From the NCBI RefSeq assembly GCF_963082655.1, contig NC_081552.1:192708075-192772074 (forward strand): a stretch of DNA of 64,000 bases. Reading direction: 5' to 3'. The translations under genes and the position numbers were made by a program. The notes beneath the pieces were generated by a model. The model had not been told where the DNA came from and made no database searches. It worked only from the letters and a program-made list of their open reading frames with translations. Every line of letters begins with the position of its first letter. The first letter of the stretch is position 1. This document shows positions 35,745 through 46,130 of this stretch, one piece after another. This stretch comes from Stomoxys calcitrans. Its lineage: Eukaryota; Arthropoda; Insecta; Diptera; Muscidae.

Positions 35745-37990
35745 CAGTTCTCTGGCCTTCACTGCCAAATCGTCTGCGCTTTCATTCCCCCTTACTCTGA
35801 TATGGTCCGGCACCCACACGATGCGGATTTTCCCATCCTCAGAGAAGGCCTTAATCTCCTTCTTACGATGCAAGACTGTTCGTTACCTTACCGTTCTGGT
35901 TGTTATTGCCATTATGATCATTTTACTGTCCGTAAAAATGTTCACGCTCGATGTCCTCGCGTTAGCACCACACCACCTCACGCATTCCGTGATCGCCCGG
36001 ATCTCCGCCTGCAGGACCGTGTTATGGTCAGGCAGTCTAAAACAGATCTCAGTGTAGACCCCCAGGCCCACTCTGTCCCCTAGCTTTGAGCCATACGTGT
36101 AACATGATCTTCCAAACGGCACAACTAGGGTTCCGTCAGTCCAAGACTGTGCCGTTGGCAGCAGTGCCTCGCACTCAATCTCAAGTGTCGTCTCAGGTAT
36201 GCGATCGGAAACCTTTTCCCTTCCTTCCAGGTTTAATATCGTCGCCTAGATTTTAGCGCGATGGTATGAGCTGCTTAAATTCATCTTCCCCGTGAAGTCT
36301 TCTCTGGGTTAACATTGAGACGCCTGGGTCTAGCCCAGTCATATGCCATATGCAAGACCCTTTCAGCTCTTCTGCATAGCTGGTTCGGATCCTTACCCCT
36401 AAGAAGTATTATAACATAATACTCATAGCAGACGGCTTCAAATTCCTCCTCAGTCAGCATCCGTTATAGCTTATTTATGGAGTGGCGATAAAATGTCCAC
36501 CGTGGCTTACCCTGTGCCACTTTCTCCCTTATTTTTATGTCATGGGAACCGTAATTTATCCACCTGTTCCTCAGCATATGGTTTATCCAGTCTCTAAGGT
36601 CCCGGTTCACCCGTTACTGATCTAAGGATTGGATCCCCCTCGATGTCAATGCAAACCGCCTATGTGTACGTCTTGGCATCGAAGGATTCTTCTATTTTAT
36701 GCAAAACCTCGTGCAGAGCAGTCTCCACCGACCTTCTCTTGGCATGGGCATGTTGTTTGTATTTGAGCAGTTCGTTGCATGTCCTACTCTTTATCATGGT
36801 ATCCACAATACGTTCCATGTTTTTGATTAGAAAGGACGTAAGGCTTATAGGTCTGTAGACCTTTGGTGTCGCATAACTTGTATTGTCGGGGCTTGGGTAT
36901 AAATACCACCCTTCCCTCCTGCCAGGCTTTCGAAGTAGTCGAAATAGTGGCCAGATAATGCGCCACATAGTCGGCCTCCTTTTGTAGTAACGCCGGAAAT
37001 ATTCCATCAGATCCGAGTAACTTCAATGGTTTTAACCTCCTCAAAGCTTCCTTGATCATAAATTCCGTTGTGATAAGCCTTCCATCAACCTCATTATATC
37101 AAGACTCCGGTGTCAGTTTTCATCAAAGGCCTCAACATGTCCTCCGTTATCTCTGCTCTCACCCCCATGTCTTCTACTAACGTTTCAGTTTGGATATGGA
37201 TTTTTGAGATAAAGTTTTTCATCTTGGAGGCGTCATTAACGCTATCGACCTGCTCGAGGAAAAACTACCAGGAGGAACGTTTCGCCGCTCTGGTAGTCTT
37301 ATTATATTCCTTGAGCCGTGTGTAGTACACATCCCAGAAAACTTCCGCTTTTTTATGACATGCTCTGTTGTAAAGTCTGCGAATAACTTTCCCAATGTTA
37401 CGAATCTTCCCCAGTCATCTAGGGGTTTTCTTGGGGTGATTTCCTTTCTCTAAGAGTACAGCTATCTTCGAAAGACCTCACTATTGCAGCAGTAATCCTG
37501 TTGGCATTGTTGTCAATGTCTTCTATGCTTAGGTTAGGTAAGAGTGGCAGTCCTTTACGGACTCACTTAGACAATTTTAATCCCTTTGTGATACCACAGT
37601 AGCGACAGACCAAGGCTTCTTGGCAGGAATCGAACCCACGACCCCCACAACAAGCACGCTACCAACTCGGCTACTGGGGCGCCGAGTTGGTAGCGTGCTT
37701 GGACAATCTAAATTATCTTGCTCTAGTCTTATCCTGATCAGTCTTCCGAATTTTGGCCAGTTTGTTTTCAACTTATTACGGAAACTTATCGGATTTGGCG
37801 CTGGCCGTGCTATTCTAAACCTTATGTAGCAATGGTCAGCGAGGAAGTGCTCCTCCTCAACCTCATCGACCAGATTTTTCAAACATATTGGCACATCTAA
37901 AACTTCCTCCCTAATCCTATTAACAAAGATAGCGGTGTTACCAATTTTAATTGTAACAAGGTCGTTATCAGGTCATTTATAGCAAGAAAC
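35745..37990 (-). pseudogene. non-LTR retrotransposon, lineage R-b, endonuclease-RT-RNase H
   Basis: In - strand order: endonuclease C-terminal part with HFLADHCYIRFRIARPAPNP (SDH motif changed to ADH) and NWPKFGRLIRIRLEQDNLDC; then RT with SDGIFPALLQKEADYVAHYL, RPISLTSFLIKNMERIVD and RDWINHMLRNRWINYG; a lesion around the GTPQGG block; VIILLRGKDPNQLCRRAER; then RNase H with YGSKLGDRVGLGVYTEICFR and a FTDSKMIIMAI active-site region. Many frameshifts. The 3' cysteine-rich tail is absent. An S3 SINE is inserted in the endonuclease part. Confidence 0.8.
37570..37701 (-). mobile_element. S3 tRNA-derived SINE fragment
   Basis: The - strand has a clean tRNA-like head: A box TAGCCGAGTTGG and B box GGTTCGATTCC, 41 bases apart. 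It lies between GACAATTTTAAT (37570) and GACAATCTAAAT (37703), a likely target-site duplication inside the R-b endonuclease. The 5' end carries a perfect 21-bp inverted repeat (37651-37671 and 37681-37701) with a 9-base loop, so the A-box half is present in both directions. Confidence 0.65.
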
Positions 37991-38209
37991 ATACTTTTAA
38001 GCAGACAGACTGTCGGTCTGAAATTGCAAACGTTTTGCTATGACAGCAGAACTAGTGCTATAATATGGGCAGTACCCTTTTAGATTAGTCTCAATCTCGA
38101 TGATATAATGATGTCGAATTTAACTATCCAATGTATATGAAATGGATCTGTAATGGATCTGTGATATTGAAATTCAACTAATCTGTTTGTATTTTTCTTA
38201 CATTTACAG

Positions 38210-38445
38210 AATTTTAGAATTACGCAAAGAGAAATCCCGCGATGCAGCTCGTTCAAGACGAGGCAAGGAAAATTTTGAATTTTATGAATTGGCCAAAATG
38301 TTACCACTACCCGCAGCAATTACCAGTCAATTGGATAAGGCTTCGATAATAAGACTGACCATAAGCTATTTGAAATTAAGAGACTTTTCCAGTCATGGTG
38401 ATCCCCCATGGACTAGAGAACAAAGCACCAGCAGCAAATTGAAAA
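38210..38445 (+). CDS. trh: trh coding exon 2: bHLH domain
   Basis: Acceptor TTTACAG ends at 38209 and donor GTAAGT starts at 38446. The exon encodes residues 82-159 with one extra base on each side. The basic DNA-contact region is [17 protein letters not shown] at about 86-102. Helix 1 follows ([13 protein letters not shown]), then the loop AAITSQ, then helix 2 ([19 protein letters not shown], about 122-140). The end [17 protein letters not shown] leads to PAS-A. This block is nearly invariant among insect Trh proteins and binds half-sites while dimerising with Tango. A GTAAGT read-through would add KYHMVD and a stop, so correct splicing is required. The exon is isolated between 19- and 20-kb introns full of mobile DNA; an inverted retroelement fragment begins only about 130 bp downstream. 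Confidence 0.95.
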
Positions 38446-38575
38446 GTAAGTACCATATGGTGGATTGAAAAGATTGAACCAAATAAAAATTTTAAAGACT
38501 AAATAAAAGCAAATAATTGTCTAATTGGCAGCCAACAAATAGATACCAACTAAGTTCCAAAAGTTCCAAAGCCTT

Positions 38576-39032
38576 AGAGTCTTCACCATAAAGGGTGACA
38601 GACTAAAAGTTAGGTAGGTGTGGTAAGGTTTTCCTGCTTTCGGAATGAAAATGACCTTCGTGTCCCTCCATCCCACAGATATATATGACATTCTGAAACA
38701 AGCAGAATATATTTCCTTAAGCCAGGGACAGCCCGACAATATTCGTCGGGGCGAATAGGGAAATTGTGTCTCAGCCGAAAATCCTTTTGTCGAAAAGAAG
38801 TTTTGACTCCCTTAAGTCGCTAGGCCCTGATGATGTATGACCGGTTAAATTACAAACTGTGTCTGATGGACTGGTTTCCTGGCTTAAGGAAATATACTCT
38901 GCTTGTTTCAGAATGTCATACATACCTGTGGGATGGAGGGACACGAAGGTCATTTTCATTCAGAAAGCAGGAAAACCCTACCACACCTACCTACCTTTTA
39001 GTCTGTCACCCTTTATGGTGAAGACTCTTGAG
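38576..39032. repeat. inverted repeat at the 5' end of R-a
   Basis: 38576-38726 is the reverse complement, with few changes, of 38878-39032: both encode WLKEIYSACFRMSYI and TKVIFI-KAGKPYHTYL, on opposite strands. The spacer is about 150 bp. A small GC hairpin (CCCGAC/GTCGGG) marks the breakpoint at 38732-38750. Confidence 0.85.
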
Positions 39033-40945
39033 AGGTTGATAGAAACATATCTCCCTGGAGATCGCCTGTCGCGGCAGCAGCATGCATATAGTAAAGGCAA
39101 ATCCACTGAAACAGCCCTTCACGACCTAGTCGGCTACTCTCGGGTTCTCTCGCTGTCAAGGAATATACAAGCATTTCTTGACATTGAAGGTGCTTTCAAT
39201 AATGTAAAACCGATGTCAATCATGAAGGAGTTGGAATTTCTAGGCATCAACTCTACCGTAAGAAAGTTTATTAATAACATATTAACCAAAAAATGCATTG
39301 CGGCAGGTTTGGGATCTGTGGATCTAAAAACACCTCAAGGAGGCGTACTGTCTTCTCTACTTTGGAATATAGCCATAAACAATATATTATTGTTTCTGGA
39401 AGAAAATGGTGTAAAAGTGCTTATGCTGATGACGTGAAAATTGCGGTTAGGGGAAAGCTTCCCAGCACTCTATGGATATACATCAGGAAGCTCCACATGC
39501 AACAGCAAAGTTGGCTGCTGAAAATGGTCTGGGTATGAATCCGAGCAAGACAGAAGTAGTTCTTTTTAGCAGGAGATACAAGTTGCCTACAGTGAAACCG
39601 GTCTCCTTGAGTCGAGAGAATGTTTCATTTACAGAAATTGCAAAATACCTGGGTGTTTTGGTGGACAGGAAATTGAACTTCAAATCCAACATTTTGGAAA
39701 AGGCAAGAGTGGGCCAATCTTGCCCTATTCACCTGCAAGAGAGCCATTGGCAAAAGTTGGGGATTTAGACCGCCTGTCATGCATGTGGTATATACTGCAG
39801 TTGTCACACCCAGAATGCTATATGGTGTTGTGGTCTGGTGGACAGCGCTTCAAAAATCCACCTACTGCTCAATACTTAACCGAATCCAAAGGATGGCTTG
39901 TTTATGCATCACAGCCGCACTGAGGACGACACCAGCTGATACACTGAATTTACTGCTACATCTTATGCCTCTGGTCATTGTGGCTACCCAAATTGCAGCG
40001 ACCATTGCCGTGAGGTTAAGAGAGCTTTTCCATTGGTCATGTGGCGGCTACGCACACTGTGTTATTCTTGATACAATATCCAATGTTCCAGGCAGTGTGG
40101 ATTACAACCTAGCTGAGCCGCTTTTTGATTCAATTAATGTGCCACCATTCTTGATAGAACCGATTAAAACTACGATATCCCGGTAACAGAAATTACATAG
40201 ATACGGATGGTTCCAAACTAAACGACCAGGTGGGCTTTGGGGTGTACTCTTAAGATCTAGAGCTGGTCATATTGAAAAGGTAACCCGGCCACTGCAGTGT
40301 GTATCAAGCAGAGATCCTTGCAATTAAGGAAATGGTCGAATGGCTAAGATATAATGTCATTACGACGATTGCCATACAAATAGCTTCTCAGACAGCCAGG
40401 CAGCCATTAAATCCCTGGAGAACGTATTACTGAACTCAAAAACCGCCCTCGACTGTCGCAGATCTCTCTGGGTGTCGGGCCACTGAGATATCCCAGGGCA
40501 TTGTAAAGCGGATGAGCTTGCGCGACTAGGAACTATCCTACACATTCCAGGGACTCTGGAATCTGTGGGTATGCCTCTAGCGACATGTAAGCTAAGTTTT
40601 CCGGACCAGGCCCGAAGGTCTACGAATGATAGATGGTCACAAAGAGGGGGCTGTGAGCATTCCAAAACTATGTGGCCTAATCTAGACTTGTAGAGGTCTA
40701 CTGCTTTGCTGTCATTGGCTAGAACAGACGTCTCAGTCAGTGTGTCTGTCATGACAGGTCACTGTCTAATCGGAAAACATGCTGACAGACTAAAGATTGC
40801 CAGTTACGACTTTTGCAGAAGCTGTGAGAACATCGACGAAGAAGAGACTAAAGAAAGCCTTCTGTGTGTGTGTCCCGCACTAGCAGTCAGAAGGAGTTCC
40901 ACTTTAGGTTCTCATATGTTTGAGAACCGTTTTGACTATTCCTTT
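38746..40945 (+). pseudogene. non-LTR retrotransposon, lineage R-a, longest copy
   Basis: In order: the linker ENPFVEKKF and LGPDDV; the RT with LKEIYSACFRMSYIPVGWRD, KGKSTETALHDLV, motif A FLDIEGAFNNV, motif B TPQGGVLSSLLWN, and motif C YADDVKIAVRG in another frame; then GLGMNPSKTEVVLFSRRYKL, YLGVLVDRKLNFK, thumb TPRMLYGVVVWWTALQKS; an RNase H start TDGSKLNDQVGFGVYS with a stop after it; and the tail TGHCLIGKHADRLKIASYDF followed by CRSCENIDEEETKESLLCVC. All RT motifs are visible, but at least four frameshifts break the frame. No full endonuclease. RNase H plus a Cys-rich tail suggests the I-type branch. Confidence 0.85.
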
Positions 40946-41219
40946 GTTTCGTCTCATATATCAATTAGTGCCGTCCGATTCCAGTTTTAAGCTCAATGAT
41001 AGGTAGCCTCCTTTTTATAGCCGAATCCGAACGGCGTTCCGCAGTGCGACACCTCTTTGGGGAGAAGTTTTAAATGGCATAGTACCTCACAAACGTTGCC
41101 AGCATTAGGAGGGGAAAACCACCGCTGAAATTTTTTTTCTGATGGTCTCGCTAGGATTGGAACACAGGCGTTCAGCGTCATAGGCGGACATGCTAACCTC
41201 TGCGCTACGGTGGCCTCCA
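40946..41219 (-). mobile_element. S1 SINE copy directly behind R-a
   Basis: From CCGTCCGATTCCAGTTTTAA to GCTACGGTGGCCTCC; the head (TAGCGCAGAGG) is intact, the B box is changed to GTTCCAATCC. The far 3' tail is missing, where it joins the R-a tail. Confidence 0.75.
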
Positions 41220-41364
41220 AGTTATTGGGCTTTTTAAAGCGATCTGGATTGTTCAACGATAGGAACTAGAAGGCATCTTCCTTTTTCTGTTCCTGTGGTA
41301 TCACAATGAACGAAAACTTCTAAGTGAATCTAGAAGCTATAATTTGGTTGCAATTTGAATTGTG

Positions 41365-42180
41365 AGCAACAGCATGAGCCATTGCCACGGAGCAACAGCA
41401 AGAGCCATTGCCATTGTCTTAGCGTTCGTAGTTATCAATACAACTTCCAGCAGATGAACAAAATCATGTATAGTACGGAAGAAGTGTAATTTGTCGCAGA
41501 AAAAAGTCTGTCATTACACGAAAACACATGCATTGGGAAAAGTACAGCTAATAAGCAGGGTTTTCGAGCTTGGTTAATGTGGTAATTGTATCGTAGATGC
41601 GTTTTCGCTATTAATACGATTCAAATACAATATACCTACGCACGGCCCTTGAAGCCATCACACCTAATATGGTTGGAAAGTCTTCTAAACAAAGACGAAA
41701 CGCTTCCCATAGTGGTTGGTGTGTGTTGCTATCTTTGGCTTTCCTTTGCCATTTGCATCTCCGATCATTAAGTTCGACTCGAAAGAGAAACAAACAAAAA
41801 TTTTACATTTTAATGATCCCGCCCTAACAGGCAAATAACTTGAAAAACTAAAAACTAGAAAGCTAGAGATAGTAACACACACCAACCATATTAGGTGTGA
41901 TGGCTTCAAGGGCTGTGCGTTGGTATTTGAAACGTATTTATTGCGAAAACACATCTATGATACAATTACCACATTAAACACGCTCGACAATCCTGTCTAT
42001 TAGCTGTACATTTTCCCAATGCATGTGGTTTCGTGTAATGACAGACTTTTTTTCTGCGACAATTTCACCACTTCCAAGGTGCACATGATTCTGTGCATCT
42101 GTTGGAAGTTGTATTGATGGGATCGAACACCAGACAATGGCGACGGTCCTCGCTGTTGCTCCGTGTGCCCAGGTTGTTGA
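41365..42180. mobile_element. S2 inverted dimer
   Basis: The left arm 41375-41676 and right arm 41882-42176 are reverse complements with moderate divergence; the inner 38 bp (ending GCCATCACACCTAATATGG / starting CCATATTAGGTGTGATGGC) differ by a single base. The spacer of about 205 bp contains GATCATTAAGTTCGACTCGA, the S2 end. Arms run outward to GAGCAACAGC / GCTGTTGCTC. The tRNA-like B box is lost in both arms. Confidence 0.8.
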
Positions 42181-43205
42181 AATTTAGTAGATGAAATACA
42201 ATTATACTTTGAATATTAACTTCATGATGCCTCATTCACTTGCCATGTGAATTCTACAACATAAAAGGCTTTAATTTGTATAACTTTTTTAAGAAACCCC
42301 GAATCTCCACTTTTAGGCCCAACCAAACTTCTCGCAGGTTTTTACTCACACATAGAAAGGTAGCAAAACAACATTATTCAGATTATGCCATTGCCGAATA
42401 TTCGGCTGGTCTCTTATATTTTGTTTTCTACCCAACATGAACTAGACTTTTTCGATATTTCCATACAACTCTTCCCTTCTTAATCGTTCAATGTGCACAA
42501 TGGGACCTCCACTTGGGTTTACCCACTGAATCATTGTATTGCCCATACTAGACCAATCAACAACACAGCGGCCATATTTAAATAGCAAAGACAAAAAAAT
42601 GAAGGAATAAAACGAAGAAAATAAGACTCACACAAAATAATTCAATAAGAAAATATGGCGGTGACTTAATGAAATGCACCATCAAAATGCTAACTAAACA
42701 CATGAATGCAAACGATAAACAACAATTTCTCCAACTTATTGTAGCAAAAGAAAGACAAAGAAAGGGAAAGAGAAAGAGAGAGAGCTAGAGCCACAGTTAG
42801 AGAGCGTTTACTATCTATCAAAGAAAACGCTATTATTGCTATTGATAACAATGGACAATTTGTTGTTTTTTTTTTCTAACTCAATAAGCAACTGGCACAT
42901 TAAATTAAGAGGAAGTGAAACTTTTTTTTTCAGATAAATAGCTTTTGGTTTATATTTATAAGCATTATCCAAAATTATTGTATGTGCTGTGCATAATTAA
43001 TGGCTATACGAGTGTTTCATAAGCCAGGCATTAGGATTTATGGATTTTTACATAAAATTGTTTTTAAAAAATAACACTGCAATAAAATAAATAAAAATAA
43101 ATTTTTAAAGTTCGCGGTTTTGTTAATTACTTTAAGATAAAAAAAAATTCAATGGAAAAGTACCAAACAATAAGAATTTTGAATTTTAAAGAACAAATTG
43201 AAAAT
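42181..43205. other. repeat-free part of intron 2
   Basis: AT-rich; a GA-rich run at about 42755-42800 (GAGAAAGAGAGAGAGCTAGA). No gene. Confidence 0.4.
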
Positions 43206-43207
43206 TA

Positions 43208-44511
43208 ACAAGTAAAAGCGTGCTAAGTTCGGCCGGCCCGAATCTTATATACCTTCCACCATGGATCGCATTTGTTGAGTTCTTTTCCCGGCATCTCTTC
43301 TTAGACAAAAAAAGGATAAAAGAAAAGATTTTCTCTGCTATTAGAGCGATATCAAGATATGGTCCGGTTTGGACCACAATTAAATTATATGTTGGAGACC
43401 TGTGTAAAATGTCAGCCAATTCGAATAAGAATTGCGCTCTTTGGGGGCTCAAGAAGTAAAAAGAGAGATCGATTTATATGGGAGCTGTATCAGGCTATAG
43501 ACCGATTCAGACCATAATAAACACGTATCTTGATGGTCATGAGAGTACCCGTCGTACAAAATGTCAGGCAAATCGGATAATAATTGCGACCTCTAGACGC
43601 TCAAGAAGTCAAAATGCCAGATCGGTTTATATGGCAGCTATATCAGGTTATAAACCGATTTAAACCTAATTTAGCACAGTTGTTAAAAGTCATAGCAAAA
43701 CACGTCGTGCAAAATTTCATTCCAATCGGATGAGAATTGCGCCCTCAAGAGACTTAAGAAGTCAAGATCCAAGATCGGTTTATATGGTAGCTATATCAGG
43801 TTATGGACCGATTTGAACCTAACTTAGCACAGTTGTTAAAAGTCATAGCAAAACACGTCGTGCAAAATTTAATTCTAATCGGATAAAAATTGCGCCCTCA
43901 AGAGACTTAAGAAGTCAAGACCCAAGATCGGTTTATATGGTAGCTATATCAGGTTATGGACCGATTTGAACCAAACTAGGCACAGTTGTTGGATATCATA
44001 ACAAAGCACGTCGTGCAAAATTTCATTCTAATCGGATAAGAATCACGACCTCTAGAGGCTCAAGAAGTCAAGACCCAAGATCAGTTAATATGGCAGCTAT
44101 ATCAGGTTATTGACCGATTTGAAACTTATTTAGCACAGTTGTTGGAAGTCATAGCAAAACACGTCGTGCAAAATTTCAATCCAATCGGATAAGAATTGCG
44201 CCCTCTAGAGGCTCAAGAAGTCAGGACCCAAGATCGATTTATATGGCAGCTATATCAAAACATGGACCGATATGGCCCATTTACAATCCCAACCGACCTA
44301 CACTAATAAGAAGTATTTATGCAAAATTTCAGGCGTCTACCTTTACTGCGTGTTTTCGACAGACAGACGGACGGACATGGCTAGATCGACATAAAATATC
44401 ACGACGATCAAGAATATATATACTTTATGGGGTCTCAGACGAATATTTCGAGTAGTTACAAACAGAATGATGAAATTAGAATACCCCCATCCTATGGTGG
44501 AGGGTATAACA
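43208..44511 (+). mobile_element. family A element, best-preserved copy
   Basis: Both ends are present: ACAAGTAAAAGCGTGCTAAG, hairpin TTCGGCCGGCCCGAA, TATACCTTCCACCATGGATC on the left; the GACAGACAGACGGACGGACA block, ATCAAGAATATATATACTTT and CCTATGGTGGAGGGTATAAC on the right. Unit starts (AAAATTT) at 43711, 43864, 44017, 44170 and 44322 give spacings of 153, 153, 153 and 152. No coding capacity. Confidence 0.85.
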
Positions 44512-44540
44512 ACTTATTGAAATTCGTAGTATATTGCTAT

Positions 44541-44855
44541 TGCAAATTGCATATTTTGCCCATGAACATTCCACTAAGGAACAGGGGAAACTTCTCACAT
44601 ATCAATGAGTCCGATTCAAGTTTTAAGCCCAATGATAAGGGGCCTCCTTTTTATAGCCGAGTCCGAACGGCGTGCCGCAGTGCGACACCTCTTTGGAGAG
44701 AAGTTTTACTTGGCATTGTACCTCACAAATATTGCCAGCATTAGGAGGGGAAAACCACCGTTGAAAATTTTTCTATGATGGTCTCGCCAGGATACGAACC
44801 CAGGCTTTCAGCGTCATAGGCGCACATGCTAACCTCTGCACTACGGTGGCCTCCA
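44541..44855 (-). mobile_element. S1 SINE with exact target-site duplication
   Basis: Flanked by TATATTGCTAT at 44530-44540 and 44856-44866. On the - strand: A box TAGTGCAGAGG, B box GGTTCGTATCC, body TTCCCCTCCTAATGCTGGCA, tail TTAGTGGAATGTTCATGGGC. Length about 315 bp. Confidence 0.88.
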
Positions 44856-44924
44856 TATATTGCTATAAGAACAACAAAATTAAGTGTAGTTCGGCCGGGC
44901 CAAAACTTGGGTATCCTTACTTTA

Positions 44925-46130
44925 CTTAAATTGGCTATGACAGAATATTTGTTCCACTAGCCGAACGTGGAATAGCCTTCCAAGCGCCTCGATCTTCTGC
45001 GCTCATTCTAAAATCTCTGACACCAAGTATCGAGGTGTCTCCCATCACTTCCATCGAGCTTTTGGTCTTGCGTGTACCACCGTGTTTGCCTTCAAAAGAC
45101 TTCTTTGCTGGAGCTTCTTCATCCATTCAGACAACATGACCTAGCCAACGTTTTGAAGCCGTTGTATTTTGATGCGTCTAACTATGCTATCGTCGTCATA
45201 CAGCTCATTCAGCTCGTGGTTCATACGTCGCCTATATTCTCCATGAACGTAAACTGGTCCATATATTTTACGAAGAATCTTTCTCTCAAATACTGGAAGT
45301 ACTGCCTGATTTGCCTCAGAACAACACGGGTAGTATCAGTGTCTTGTATAGTGTAGTCTTCGTCTGTCGAGAGTTGGCCTTGTTTCTAAACTGCTTACTC
45401 AATGCAAAGTAGCATCTGTTTGCCAGTTTTATTCTTCGTTTAATCTCAAAACTGGTGTCATTCATTTCGGTAACGACCGTCCCGAGGTAGATAAAGTTAC
45501 TGACTGTCTCAAAGTTGTGGTTCCCAACTTTCTTCATTTTCTTTATCTGCTCGGTTGTGCAAGGCTTTTTGGGAGTTGAAACCATACATTTCGTCTAATC
45601 TCCATTTACTGCCAGACCCATTTTCACTGACTCTCTTTCGATTCTTTCAAAGGCTGCCGGTGACCGACCTATGATATCGATGTGGTCGGCATAGGCGAGT
45701 AGCATGTGTTCTCTTGTGATTAGTGTGCCATATTTATTCACATCTGCATCTCGTATAATCTTCTCCAGCATGATGTTAAAGAGATCACATGAAAGGCTGT
45801 CTCCTTGTCTGAAACCTCGTTTGGTATTATATGGTTCGGAGAGATTCTTTCCTATTCTTACTGAGGAACGCGTATCAGCAAGTGTCATACTGCAGAGTCT
45901 TTTTAATTTTGCAGCGATACTAAACTCAGACATGGCTTGAAATTCCTTTGAACGTATAGGTCTAACGAAAGCGGCTTTGTAGTCAACAAAGAGATGGTAG
46001 GTGTTGATTTGTCGTTCTCGGGTCTTTGTCACGATTTGGCGCAGTGTGAATATCTAGTCCAGGATGAATTTACCAGGTCTAAAGCCGCATTGGTAATAGC
46101 TGTTAGTTAGTGTTGAACTAAAATTAAATT
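44925..46130 (-). pseudogene. non-LTR retrotransposon, lineage R-c
   Basis: In - strand order: TYHLFVDYKAAFVRPIRSKE (motif A; D kept), KRLCSMTLADTRSSVRIGKN, GFRQGDSLSCDLFNIMLEKI (motif B), LLAYADHIDIIGRS (YADD changed to YADH), FERIERESVKMGLAVNGD, then VSNFIYLGTVVTEMNDTSFE and ANRCYFALSKQFRNKA, and the tail MDEEAPAKKSFEGKHGGTRK. Deletions and frameshifts; the active-site change alone would inactivate it. Confidence 0.8.

Noticed and set aside
38859..39437. 192-codon frame as a functional reverse transcriptase
   Set aside because: Motifs A and B are in this frame, but YADD is in another and the rest needs further shifts; pseudogene.
43711..44322. CRISPR-like array because of regular spacing
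   Set aside because: The unit repeats along its whole length with no unique spacers, and this is a fly genome; tandem repeat in a mobile element.
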